The notes under the pieces were generated by a model, which worked only from the letters and a program-made list of their open reading frames with translations, was not told where the DNA came from and made no database searches. A stretch of DNA of 43,211 nt from Halorubrum coriense DSM 10284 (GTDB lineage Archaea > Halobacteriota > Halobacteria > Halobacteriales > Haloferacaceae): positions 1-43,211 of the forward strand of contig NZ_AOJL01000008.1 of NCBI RefSeq assembly GCF_000337035.1, read 5' to 3'. Below are positions 7,544-15,509 of the stretch, piece after piece (position 1 is the first letter of the stretch; the number at the start of each line of letters is the position of its first letter). A program made the position numbers and the translations under genes.

Positions 7544-8737
7544 ATGGACCGCTCCTACTGGCGCACCGTCTCGCTGGTGACCCTCTGGCAGGTGTCCGCG
7601 AGCATCTGTTACTACACCGTCTTCGCCGCGACGACGTTCTTCCGCGACGAGTTCGGACTCTCCCGGTTTCAGGTCGGACTCGTCGTCACGACGCTCACCC
7701 TCGGCTACGCGCTGTTCCTTTTGCCCGTGGGGGCGATAACCGACCGCGTCGGCGAGCGCAAGACGCTCTCGCTGGGGCTCGTCGGCCTCGCCGCGGGGAC
7801 GGTGCTCGTCGCCGGCGCGCCCTCCTATGCGCTCCTCCTCGTCGCCGTCTTCCTGCTCGGTTCGGTGTACAGCACCGCGATGCCGGGGACGAACAAGGCA
7901 GTGTACGACAGCGTCTCCCCCGGCCGACAGAACACCGCGATGGGGATCAAACAGGTCGGCGTCACCGGCGGCAGCGGGATCAGCGCCCTGCTCGTCACCG
8001 GCCTCGCGGGCTACCTCTTCTGGCAGGCGGGCTTCCTGATCGCCGCGGGGGTCGGGTCCGTCGTCGCGGTCGCCTTCGCGGTCCTCTACCGCGGCGCGGG
8101 CGGCGGCTCGACGGACCGCCCGGACCTCCGCGGACTGGCGGGCAACCGGCCGTACGTCCTCCTCGTCGTCGCCGGGCTGTTCCTCGGCGCGGCGCTGTTC
8201 ACGACGACCGGCTACACCGTCCTCTACGTCGAGGAGTCGGTCGGCTCGTCGGTCGCGTTCGCCGGCACGGTGCTGGCGATCGTCCAGCTGTTCGGGAGCG
8301 GCGGGCGGCTCCTCGGCGGCTGGCTCTCCGACCACCTCCCCGGCGAGCCGCGGACCCGGATCGGCGGCATCCTCCTCGTTCAGACGCTCGCGAGCGCGGG
8401 GCTGTTCCTCGTGGTCGCGCGGACCGCGACCGAGGCGACCGCCGCGGTCGCGTTCGCCGCGCTCGGGTTCTTCGTCCTCGGTTTCACCGGCGTCTACTAC
8501 TCCGTGATGGCGACGCTGGTCCCGGCCGACCAGATGGGGAGCGCGACCGCCGGCTGTCAGGTCGCACTCACCTCCGGGGCGCTGTTCGCCCCGCCCGCGT
8601 TCGGCTACCTCGCCGACACCGCGACCTACCGCGCGAGCTGGACGCTGCTCGCCGGGATCTGTATCGTCGCCGCCGTCCTCGTCGCCGCCGTCATCCGCGC
8701 CGAGCCGCCGGTCGGCGAGACGGCGATGGCGGAGTGA
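7544..8737 (+). CDS. MFS transporter
   Basis: The 397-residue protein has about twelve hydrophobic segments. After helix 2 it carries GAITDRVGERKTL, the conserved MFS loop motif A, and a second related loop (GGWLSDHLPGEPRTR) appears at mid-protein, as expected from the internal duplication. The start is supported by a TATA-like box 28 bp upstream. The pattern of a short N-terminus followed by WQVSASICYYTVFAATTFF resembles organic-anion or sugar-phosphate type MFS permeases, but I cannot name the substrate. It lies head-to-head with the acyl-CoA dehydrogenase and is followed by a second MFS gene on the same strand. Confidence 0.88.
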   Translation: MDRSYWRTVSLVTLWQVSASICYYTVFAATTFFRDEFGLSRFQVGLVVTTLTLGYALFLLPVGAITDRVGERKTLSLGLVGLAAGTVLVAGAPSYALLLVAVFLLGSVYSTAMPGTNKAVYDSVSPGRQNTAMGIKQVGVTGGSGISALLVTGLAGYLFWQAGFLIAAGVGSVVAVAFAVLYRGAGGGSTDRPDLRGLAGNRPYVLLVVAGLFLGAALFTTTGYTVLYVEESVGSSVAFAGTVLAIVQLFGSGGRLLGGWLSDHLPGEPRTRIGGILLVQTLASAGLFLVVARTATEATAAVAFAALGFFVLGFTGVYYSVMATLVPADQMGSATAGCQVALTSGALFAPPAFGYLADTATYRASWTLLAGICIVAAVLVAAVIRAEPPVGETAMAE

Positions 8738-8837
8738 CGCGGCCGCGACGGAGTCGCCACCGCGCCCGCTCGGGGTCTCGGCAACCGCGGCGGCTACCCC
8801 CGAGGTTATGCGCGGACCCGACGAACCGTCGATTCGC

Positions 8838-10118
8838 ATGGACGCGGCCGAGCGGCGGATCGTCGGGTTCACCGCCGGATCGCACGGGCTCGTCCACACC
8901 TACGAGCTGTCGATCCCGATCCTGCTGACGGTGTGGGTCGGCGAGTTCTCGACGACCGCCGCCGCGCTCGGCGTCGTCGTCACGGTCGGCTACGGGCTGT
9001 TCGGGGTCGGGGCGCTGCCCGGCGGCATCCTCGTCGACCGCTTCGGGTCGAAGCCGCTCATCCTCGCCTGCCTCGCCGGCATGGCGGGGTCGTTCCTCCT
9101 CGTGAGCCTCGCGCCGACGCTCCCCGTCCTCGCCGCGGCCGTCGCGTGCTGGGGGCTCGCGGCCAGCGTCTACCACCCCGCGGGGCTCTCGCTGCTCTCG
9201 AAGTCGGTCGACGAACGCGGGACCGCGTTCGGCTACCACGGCATCGGCGGCAATCTCGGCATCGCGCTCGGCCCGCTCGCAACCGCGGTGCTGCTCTTGG
9301 CGTTCGACTGGCGGCTGGTCACGGCCGCGCTCGCGCTCCCCGCGGTCGCCGTCGCCGCCTACGGCGTCACCGTCGACGTCGACGAGGGGGACTCCGGCGA
9401 CGCGGACGCCGACGGTGCGGACGCCGCCGACGAGTCGCCGAACGGGTCGAGCGACGGCAGGAAAGGCGGGGTCTCGCTGGCGTCGATCACCGCGGACACG
9501 CGGCTCCTGATCGCCGGCGGCTTCCTGATCGTGTTCGCGTTCGTCACGTTCAGCGGGCTCTACTACCGGACGTTCCTCACCTTCCTGCCGGACCTCCTCG
9601 GCGACGTGCTCGGCGGGCTCGTCGACATCCGGATCGTCGACCCCGACAGCCCGTACGCCGACCAGTTCGACGTGGGGCGGTACCTGTACGTGGCGGTCCT
9701 CACGGTCGGCGTGTTCGGACAGTACCTCGGCGGGCGGATCGCGGACCGCGTCCCACCGGAGCGGGGGCTGACGGCGCTGATGACGATCCTGGCGGCGCTC
9801 GCGCTGCTCTTCGTCCCCGCGACCGGCGCGGTCGCCACCTTCGTCGCGGTGTCGCTCGCGCTCGGGGTCGCGCTGTTCACGGTCCAGCCGCTCTCGCAGG
9901 CGACGGTCGCGGCCTACTCGCCGAGCGAGGCGCGCGGCCTCTCGTTCGGCTACACCTACTCCGGGATCTTCGGGATCGGCGCGCTCGGCTCCACGCTGGC
10001 CGGGACGATCCTCACCCGGGCCGGTCCCCGGGAGCTGTTCGTCGTCCTCGCCGTCATCGCGGCGCTCGGCGCGCTGTCCGCGACCGCGGTGTCGCGCTTC
10101 GCGACGCGCCGCGACTGA
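8838..10118 (+). CDS. MFS transporter with acidic central loop
   Basis: From the ATG at 8838 the protein has 426 residues. An upstream in-frame ATG at 8808 would add ten, but it lies inside GTTATG, the only TATA-like element, so 8838 is preferred as a leaderless start. The N-terminal half has [14 protein letters not shown] (motif A), the second half [15 protein letters not shown] hydrophilic loop after the first six helices, at about residues 180-215, is very rich in Asp, Ala and Ser and should be cytoplasmic. The overall pattern ([17 protein letters not shown] near the start) resembles fosmidomycin-resistance-like and sialate-type MFS proteins. The substrate is unknown. It lies 100 bp after the previous MFS gene and is not closely similar to it. 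Confidence 0.87.
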   Translation: MDAAERRIVGFTAGSHGLVHTYELSIPILLTVWVGEFSTTAAALGVVVTVGYGLFGVGALPGGILVDRFGSKPLILACLAGMAGSFLLVSLAPTLPVLAAAVACWGLAASVYHPAGLSLLSKSVDERGTAFGYHGIGGNLGIALGPLATAVLLLAFDWRLVTAALALPAVAVAAYGVTVDVDEGDSGDADADGADAADESPNGSSDGRKGGVSLASITADTRLLIAGGFLIVFAFVTFSGLYYRTFLTFLPDLLGDVLGGLVDIRIVDPDSPYADQFDVGRYLYVAVLTVGVFGQYLGGRIADRVPPERGLTALMTILAALALLFVPATGAVATFVAVSLALGVALFTVQPLSQATVAAYSPSEARGLSFGYTYSGIFGIGALGSTLAGTILTRAGPRELFVVLAVIAALGALSATAVSRFATRRD

Positions 10119-10151
10119 GTCGGTTCGGGGGCGCTCGGATCCGCCGGGGGA

Positions 10152-10158
10152 GTTTAAC
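10152..10158 (+). promoter_or_regulatory. TATA-like box for the UspA gene
   Basis: GTTTAAC is centred about 28 bp before the ATG at 10183 in a 64-bp gap. Confidence 0.55.
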
Positions 10159-10182
10159 AAGACCGACGTTCAACCCCGTCGC

Positions 10183-10635
10183 ATGTACCACGTCCTGCTG
10201 CCGGTCGACGTCGAGGCGGACCGCGCGCTCTCGCAGGTCGACATCCTCGAATCGCTCCCGGCCGACGCGGCCGAGATCGAGGCCACGCTGTTACACGTGT
10301 ACGAGTCCGTCGACGCGCCGGCGGACGAGGCGGGCTCGGCGATCATCGACGAGATCAACGAATCGATCGAAGCGCTCCGCGGGATCCCGGAATCGCTGGA
10401 GGCCGTCGAGGCGCGGCTCGACGAACTCGGGGTCGCCCACGACCGCGAACTCCACGCCGGCGACGCCGCGGACGCGATCCTCGCGGTGGCGGCCGAGCGC
10501 GACGTCGACTCCATCGTGCTCGGGATGCGCGAGCGCTCCCCGGTCGGCAAGGCGCTGTTCGGCAGCGTGAGCCAGTCGGTCATCCTCAACGCCGACCGCC
10601 CGGTCATCGTCGGGAAGCCGTCCGACGCGGAGTAG
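10183..10635 (+). CDS. Universal stress protein (UspA family)
   Basis: The 150-residue protein starts with the typical [16 protein letters not shown] strand and ends with the nucleotide-binding region, [21 protein letters not shown] followed by [16 protein letters not shown]. The Gly spacing approximates the G-2x-G-9x-G(S/T) motif of ATP-binding UspA proteins. The domain is single and soluble. Many haloarchaea carry UspA genes next to transporters, and here it follows two MFS permeases, so a regulatory or stress role tied to transport is possible. It has its own TATA-like box and converges with the PrpD-family gene, leaving 21 bp between them. Confidence 0.88.
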   Translation: MYHVLLPVDVEADRALSQVDILESLPADAAEIEATLLHVYESVDAPADEAGSAIIDEINESIEALRGIPESLEAVEARLDELGVAHDRELHAGDAADAILAVAAERDVDSIVLGMRERSPVGKALFGSVSQSVILNADRPVIVGKPSDAE

Positions 10636-10656
10636 CGGCCCGCGTCCCGCCGCTCC

Positions 10657-12045
10657 TCACTCCGCGGTCGCCGCGTCCACGAGATCCGCGACTGACCGCT
10701 CGGGAAGCGACTCGACGACGGCCGCGAGGCGGTCGGCGTCGACGCCGCTCCCCGCCAGTAGACCCGCCGCCTTCTCTTCCGTCTCCGCCGCCGACAGCGG
10801 CCGCCCCGGCTCGCCGAGCGGGACGCTCACCGACGCCTCGCGCGTCTCGTCGTCCGCGGTGACGGCCACCCGAGCGCCCCACTCTTCGGGGAACCGGCGC
10901 TCGATCGCCGGGTCCGTCCCGACGCTCGTCGCGTCCATGAGCCGGTGGACCTCGGGGTCGTCCCAGCGCGGCGGTTCGTCGAGCCGACCGACCGCGCGCA
11001 GGAACGCCTCGGCGCCGGCGGTCCCCTCGGTGAGCGTCAGCGCGGCGGCGAACGGCGCGGAGAACTGACAGTCGACGAAGCCGTCCGGGCGGCGCTTCGC
11101 GTCGATCGGCTCGCCTGTGAGTCGGACGCCGGCGCTCGGGATCGCGACCTCGACGGCCTCGACCGCGCCGCGGTCGACCGCCGGCGCGATCTCGCGGAGG
11201 GCGTCGATCGCGGCGTGGAGGTACCGACAGCAGGGGTACGGCTTGCGCCCCGTCTCGGCCACCGCGTCGCGCTCGCCGATCCGGTCGACCGCGGCGGGGT
11301 TCGGCTCGTCGGAGTAGCCGGCGAAGAAGCCGTGCTCGCCCGCGAGCGGGTCGGCCGCGCCGACGAACCCGGCGAGGGCGAGGTCGGTCGCCTCGATCCC
11401 CCGGCGCGCCGCGAGCCCGGGGTGGAGCCGCTTGTTCCACGCGCCGTTCGCGAGGAACTGGAGCGAGCCGGCCGCCTGGCTCCCCGCGACCCCGAACGCG
11501 TTCCGGAGCTCGTCGGCGTCGAGGCCGCGGACCACGCCCGCGGCCGCGACCGCCCCGAAGGTCCCGCAGGTCGCGGTGACGTGGAAGCCGCGGTCGTAGT
11601 GCGCGTCCGGGCCGACCGCCTCACCGACGGTACAGGCGACGTCGTAGCCGGCCGCGACGCCCGCGCGGAAGCGGTCCGCGGGCGCCTCCTCGCCCTCCCC
11701 CTCCGCCGCCGCGAGCGCGGCCGCGATCACGGGCGCGCCGGGGTGGAGCGACGAGGGGAGGTGCGTGTCGTCGAAGTCGAGGCTGTGCGCGAGCGCCCCG
11801 TTCGCGAGCGCGGCGTCGGCCGGCGTCAGCCGCTCGCCGCTCGGGAGGAGCGTCGCGGTCTCGTCGGCGTCTGGGTCCGGGGTCGGCCCCGCGATCCGTC
11901 GGACGCCGTCGAGGATCGCCGGTGTGGAGTCGGCGTGAGTCGCGCCGCCGACCGCGACCGCGAACCAGTCGAGGAGGTGCGCCGGGAGGGCCGGCCGGTC
12001 GCCGTCGACCGACAGGCAGTGGTCGACGATGCGGTCAGTTACCAT
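10657..12045 (-). CDS. MmgE/PrpD family protein
   Basis: The 462-residue protein spans the whole MmgE/PrpD fold. The conserved block SLDFDDTHLPSSLHPGAPVIAAALAAAE sits near residues 90-117, preceded by ANGALAH. Further family landmarks are the KPYPCCRYLHAAIDAL block and a C-terminal lid domain. Family members include 2-methylcitrate dehydratase, cis-aconitate decarboxylase (itaconate-forming) and iminodisuccinate epimerase, so the specific reaction cannot be read from the fold. No methylcitrate synthase or lyase genes are in the window, which makes a standard methylcitrate cycle role less certain. It lies downstream of the CoA-ester and transport genes and could belong to the same carboxylate pathway. 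Confidence 0.88.
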   Translation of the reverse strand: MVTDRIVDHCLSVDGDRPALPAHLLDWFAVAVGGATHADSTPAILDGVRRIAGPTPDPDADETATLLPSGERLTPADAALANGALAHSLDFDDTHLPSSLHPGAPVIAAALAAAEGEGEEAPADRFRAGVAAGYDVACTVGEAVGPDAHYDRGFHVTATCGTFGAVAAAGVVRGLDADELRNAFGVAGSQAAGSLQFLANGAWNKRLHPGLAARRGIEATDLALAGFVGAADPLAGEHGFFAGYSDEPNPAAVDRIGERDAVAETGRKPYPCCRYLHAAIDALREIAPAVDRGAVEAVEVAIPSAGVRLTGEPIDAKRRPDGFVDCQFSAPFAAALTLTEGTAGAEAFLRAVGRLDEPPRWDDPEVHRLMDATSVGTDPAIERRFPEEWGARVAVTADDETREASVSVPLGEPGRPLSAAETEEKAAGLLAGSGVDADRLAAVVESLPERSVADLVDAATAE

Positions 12046-12102
12046 GGCCGGGGCTCGTCGCCGCCGACAATCAAGGTTCGCTCCGCGGCGGGGGCGCGCC
12101 GA

Positions 12103-12603
12103 TCAGTCCGCGCGTTCGTCGTCCCCGTCGCCCTCGTCGAAATCGCCCTCGCTGCCCTCCTCGCCGTCGTCCGCCTCGGATTCGTGGTCGTCGTCCGCCT
12201 CGGACTCGTGGTCGTTGTCCGCCTCGGACTCGTGGTCGTCGTCACCGTCCTCGGAGTCTCTCTCTTCCGACTCGACGTCGATCGTCACGGGTCCGTTGTC
12301 GGTCGCGGTCGCGTCCGGGTCGGGCTCCGCCGTCTCGTGACCGGCGTCGCCGTCGTCGTGATCGAACTCCTCGTCCGCCATCGACTCCATCTCGCTCAGC
12401 GCGTAGCCGACGGCGTAGCCCGTCGACCCGCCGAGCAGCGCGCCGATGCCGGCCCCGACGGGACCGCCCCGAGCGCCGAGGACCGCGCCGGTGAAGCCGC
12501 CGACCGTCGCCGCGCGCTCCGCGTCGCGCTCGGGGTCGCCGGTCGGTTCGAGCGGGTCCGTTTCGTGTCGGTCCGCGTCGCCGCCGTGTTCGTGGCTGTT
12601 CAT
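12103..12603 (-). CDS. Acidic glycine-zipper protein with octapeptide repeats
   Basis: The 166-residue protein has a charged N-terminus, then a small-residue hydrophobic stretch at about 33-68 (GGFTGAVLGARGGPVGAGIGALLGG) with the Gly-x3-Gly spacing of glycine-zipper proteins, which often insert into or oligomerise at membranes. The remaining 95 residues are almost entirely Asp, Glu, Ser, His and Gly. They include three tandem copies of an eight-residue unit around DHESEADD, encoded by 24-bp repeats. There are no catalytic motifs. The start is the ATG at 12603. Halophilic acidic tails are common, but the regular repeat is unusual. The function is unknown. Confidence 0.7.
   Translation of the reverse strand: MNSHEHGGDADRHETDPLEPTGDPERDAERAATVGGFTGAVLGARGGPVGAGIGALLGGSTGYAVGYALSEMESMADEEFDHDDGDAGHETAEPDPDATATDNGPVTIDVESEERDSEDGDDDHESEADNDHESEADDDHESEADDGEEGSEGDFDEGDGDDERAD
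12169..12240 (-). repeat. Three tandem 24-bp coding repeats
   Basis: Three consecutive 24-bp units (12169-12192, 12193-12216, 12217-12240) differ at only one or two bases each and encode the DHESEAD(D/N) octapeptides of the glycine-zipper protein. Since 24 is divisible by three, copy-number change would keep the reading frame. Confidence 0.9.
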
Positions 12604-12695
12604 ACCGATCGTTGCGGCCGCGCAGGGGTATATCTCCCGCCGACCCGCGCGCTCGCGACCCGGACGTTCGGGCGGCGGGGCGTCCGCCCGGCGGA

Positions 12696-13997
12696 TCAGG
12701 CTGTGTGCTTCGCTTCCTCGGGGTCCTCGACGACCTCGACGCCGCGGTTGTTGACCGCGTACGGGTCGAGGCCCTGCTCTTGGAGGAACTGCTTATAGAG
12801 CCGCTCGGCCGTCTCGCCGTCCTTCTGCTTGTCGCTGGCGCGGTCGCAGAGTTCGAGGAGGGTCTCGGGCACGTCGTTCTCGTGGACGATCCAGTGGTTG
12901 ATCGTGTCCGACAGCCGCCGGATGGGCGAGGTGAAGTGCCCGTAGATGTCGAAGTTGAGCGCGTGGTGGCCGCCGAACGGGTCGTTCATGTACTTCGCGC
13001 GCGGCATCACCTTCAGCACGGCGCGCTGGATCTTGTTGAGCTGGCGCTCGGGCGACTCTTCGAGGGCGGCGTTGACCGCCTTCCGCGGGTCGTCGCCCCA
13101 CGCGTCGCCCGGGATGGAGACGCCGTCGAGCTCTTGGATCTCCTTGAGCGCCTCGTTCCACTGGTCGGGGGTCGGCTGCGGGTGGACGCGGTACATCGCC
13201 TCGACGCCGCGGTCCCACATCAGCGTGTGCGTCACCGCCTTGTTCGCTTTCAGCATCGACTCCTCGATGATTGTGTGCGCGCGGTCGCGCCGGGGGTTCA
13301 AGACGAGCGACCCGTCCGCCTTGCGCTGCTCGTGCATCCGGTCCGCGAGCTCGAAGGCGAGTTCGTTCTCCGCGCCGAGGGGGAGCGACGGGTCGTCGAG
13401 GCGGTTCTCGCACTCCGAGTAGGTGAGCCGCTCGTCGGAGTTGATGACCGACTTGTAGATGTCGATGTCCTCGAACGAGAGCGTCTCGTCGTCGATCTCC
13501 ATCTCGACGGTGTGCGCGAGCCGGTCCTCGTTCGGGACGAGCGAGCAGACCGTCTCGGCCAGCACCGGCGGGAGCATGTGGATCGTGTAGTCGGGCAGGT
13601 AGACGGTGTTGGCGCGCTCGACCGCCTCCTCCCACATCGCGGTGTCCGGGGTGACGTAGTGGGTGACGTCGGCGATGTGGACCCACAGCCGGTAGGCGTC
13701 CTCCTCGCGCTCGATCGAGATGGCGTCGTCGAAGTCCTGCGCGTCGACCGGGTCGGTGGTCCACGTCGTGAGGTCGCGGAGGTCCTCGCGGTCGTCGATC
13801 TCGGCTTCGATCTCCTCGTAGACCCCCTCGGTCCGCGCCTCCGCCTCGCGCAGGACCTCGCTCGGGAACTCGTCGCGGATCTCGAACTCCTCGAACAGCT
13901 CCTCGCGCTTCTCGGCGAGTCGGTCCGCCAGCTCCGGCGTGATCGTCACGGGGCCCTGGTCCTCGGCGGACCCGGGCTTCGGCTCGTCGTCTGACAT
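12696..13997 (-). CDS. RNB-domain exoribonuclease (RNase II/R family), minimal form
   Basis: The 433-residue protein is essentially a stand-alone RNB catalytic domain. The signature DPVDAQDFDDAISIE (82-96) supplies the conserved aspartates (82, 88, 90, 91) that bind Mg2+, and the C-terminal GHFTSPIRRLSDTINH block is the second family hallmark. It lacks the cold-shock domains before, and the S1 domain after, that bacterial RNase R and RNase II carry. The N-terminal 80 residues are only a charged helical extension. RNase R-like proteins of haloarchaea are known for this reduced layout. It should degrade RNA 3' to 5' in the cytoplasm. The gene is monocistronic or paired with the small acidic gene downstream. 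Confidence 0.93.
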   Translation of the reverse strand: MSDDEPKPGSAEDQGPVTITPELADRLAEKREELFEEFEIRDEFPSEVLREAEARTEGVYEEIEAEIDDREDLRDLTTWTTDPVDAQDFDDAISIEREEDAYRLWVHIADVTHYVTPDTAMWEEAVERANTVYLPDYTIHMLPPVLAETVCSLVPNEDRLAHTVEMEIDDETLSFEDIDIYKSVINSDERLTYSECENRLDDPSLPLGAENELAFELADRMHEQRKADGSLVLNPRRDRAHTIIEESMLKANKAVTHTLMWDRGVEAMYRVHPQPTPDQWNEALKEIQELDGVSIPGDAWGDDPRKAVNAALEESPERQLNKIQRAVLKVMPRAKYMNDPFGGHHALNFDIYGHFTSPIRRLSDTINHWIVHENDVPETLLELCDRASDKQKDGETAERLYKQFLQEQGLDPYAVNNRGVEVVEDPEEAKHTA

Positions 13998-14096
13998 ACC
14001 TCCACCAACGCGGGTCCGTTAGAAAGGCCTGTCGGGCGGGGTGACACGAGCGCGCGGCGGGCCGCCGAGCGCGCCGTCCCGCCCGCGCGGGCGAGC

Positions 14097-14963
14097 TCAG
14101 ACGAACGCCGCGATCGCCGGCGACAGCGCCAGCGCGGCGACGACGAGCGCGACCGCGCCGAGGACGAGCGGGACGACCGCCCCTCCGACCAGCCCGAGCG
14201 CGGTCCGTCGCGCGCTCGCGTCCGAGACGACGAACGGCGAACCGCCCGCGATCCGCGATTTCACCTCGCCGACGGGCGCGTCCGGGAACGCCTCGCTGTC
14301 GCCGACGACCGTCACCTCGTCGCCCGGACGAAGCGCCCGCTGGACGTACCGCCGCCGGGGGTCGTCGCCGATCGTGAGCGGGCCGACCTCGTACCCAGTC
14401 TCCGTGTCGTCGACCGCGTCGACCGCGTCGATGAACCCTCGGACGCGCTCCGGCGGCTCCTCGCCGGCGTCGAGCTTGACCTTCTCGTCGACGTCGAGCG
14501 AGAACGACGCCGCGGCCGGGTCGACCCGGACGCCGGTCCCGCCGTCGTCGACCCGGAAGGGAACGCCGGCCTCGCCGCCGTCGATCGTAACCCACGACTG
14601 CCCCTTCCCCTGACTGCGAAGCTCCGAAACGTCGTACTCGACGCAGAGGCACGGGTCGCCGCCGAACGGCGCGGGCAGCGTCTCGCCGTCGACCTCGGCG
14701 GCGCGCCCGGTGACCCGTATCCGTCGTTCCGCGCCGTCGAGCTCCGCGGGACCGGTCGCGGTCGCTCGGAGGACCCTGATCGCGTCCCGAGCGCCGGCCG
14801 CGCCGTACGCGATGACGGCGAGACCGGTGACCAGCGCGGCGACGCCGATCGCCGTCGGGACCGGTTCGACGCTGTCGACGGCTGTCGAGACGGAGCTGAC
14901 GACCGCGGCCGGAGTCGGAACCGCGGCTACCGGGTGGAGGGCGGACATGCGTACGGCCGGCAT
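14097..14963 (-). CDS. Membrane protein with GIDE-like (E3 ligase-related) domain
   Basis: The 288-residue protein has a hydrophobic segment at about 36-56, a soluble beta-rich region, and a C-terminal hydrophobic stretch at about 250-288. The central region (CLCVEYDVSEL, SLDVDEKVKLDAGEEPPERV, RRRYVQRALRPGDEVTVVGDSE) matches what I remember of haloarchaeal proteins annotated with the GIDE domain, named after a mitochondrial E3 ligase. The RING finger itself is absent, so ubiquitin ligase activity should not be inferred. The start at 14963 lies about 23 bp after the TATA-like GATAATTC, which itself contains the stop codon of the upstream gene. The function is unknown. Confidence 0.65.
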   Translation of the reverse strand: MPAVRMSALHPVAAVPTPAAVVSSVSTAVDSVEPVPTAIGVAALVTGLAVIAYGAAGARDAIRVLRATATGPAELDGAERRIRVTGRAAEVDGETLPAPFGGDPCLCVEYDVSELRSQGKGQSWVTIDGGEAGVPFRVDDGGTGVRVDPAAASFSLDVDEKVKLDAGEEPPERVRGFIDAVDAVDDTETGYEVGPLTIGDDPRRRYVQRALRPGDEVTVVGDSEAFPDAPVGEVKSRIAGGSPFVVSDASARRTALGLVGGAVVPLVLGAVALVVAALALSPAIAAFV

Positions 14964-14981
14964 ACCGAACCGCGACGGGTA

Positions 14982-14989
14982 GAATTATC
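14982..14989 (-). promoter_or_regulatory. TATA-like box containing the upstream gene's stop codon
   Basis: On the minus strand GATAATTC is centred about 23 bp before the ATG at 14963. The TAA inside it (14985-14987) is the stop codon of the zinc-finger gene at 14985-15377, so one octamer ends one gene and could start transcription of the next. Confidence 0.55.
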
Positions 14990-15377
14990 GGTCGCGGTCG
15001 AAGCGGTCGGAGCGGTCGGAGCGGTCGCGGTCGGAGCGGCGTCGATCCGACCGGCCGCGGTCCGAGGGCCCTCCCGATCCGCCCTCGTCGGTGCGGTCGC
15101 CGTCGCCGCCCGTCACCGCGTCGACGTAGCGGCCGAGGAACTCCTCGTCGGTGAGTCCGTCCGCCTCGATCGAACAGATCAGCGACTCGAGCCCGTCGCG
15201 GGGCTGATGACAGAGCCCGTCGTCGCAGTCGGCACAGAGGTACTCGAACTCCTTGTCGCGCCGGCTCCAGCGGTCGCCCTCCTTGTCGTACTCGCGCGCG
15301 TCCGCCCGCAGCACGGAGTCCCCGCACGCGATACACACGACCGTCCGCCGGTCCCGACTCCCGCGGGAGCCCCACAT
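14985..15377 (-). CDS. Small zinc-finger protein with Arg/Asp/Ser-rich tail
   Basis: From the ATG at 15377 the protein has 130 residues. Longer upstream extension is unlikely because a TATA-like box sits 27 bp before this ATG. Residues 1-60 hold two Cys pairs, CIAC and CADC, about 30 residues apart, as in a zinc ribbon, and the protein begins MWGSRGSRDRRTVVC. This looks like a haloarchaeal DUF7562-type protein, from memory. The last 30 residues are built of SDR/RSD units, a strongly charged low-complexity tail encoded by a short GC-rich tandem pattern. It may bind nucleic acid or a protein partner. The specific function is unknown. It is divergent from the KhtT-like gene. Confidence 0.75.
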   Translation of the reverse strand: MWGSRGSRDRRTVVCIACGDSVLRADAREYDKEGDRWSRRDKEFEYLCADCDDGLCHQPRDGLESLICSIEADGLTDEEFLGRYVDAVTGGDGDRTDEGGSGGPSDRGRSDRRRSDRDRSDRSDRFDRDR

Positions 15378-15400
15378 AGGAGCCACGTCGGCCCCGGTCC

Positions 15401-15408
15401 ACTTAGCG
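15401..15408 (-). promoter_or_regulatory. TATA-like box for the zinc-finger gene
   Basis: CGCTAAGT on the minus strand is centred about 27 bp before the ATG at 15377. It forms a divergent promoter pair with the box at 15481. Confidence 0.45.
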
Positions 15409-15480
15409 TTTGGTGCGCGGACGCCGTCCGTCGGACGCGCTCCGGTCGGCGACCGTCGACCGCGGCGGTCGAGGTACAGA

Positions 15481-15487
15481 CATATTA
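15481..15487 (+). promoter_or_regulatory. TATA-like box for the KhtT-like gene
   Basis: CATATTA is centred about 26 bp before the ATG at 15510. Confidence 0.55.
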
Positions 15488-15509
15488 CCGTGGGCTCTCT
15501 GGTCACGCC

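Noticed and set aside
8808..8838. Earlier ATG for the second MFS gene
   Set aside because: It lies within the only TATA-like element, so the ATG at 8838 is more likely; both give the same transporter, and this is not certain.
12304..12360. Possible CRISPR-like repeats in the acidic-tail genes
   Set aside because: The repeats at 12169 and 23311 are tandem 24-bp coding units without spacers, so they are not CRISPR arrays.
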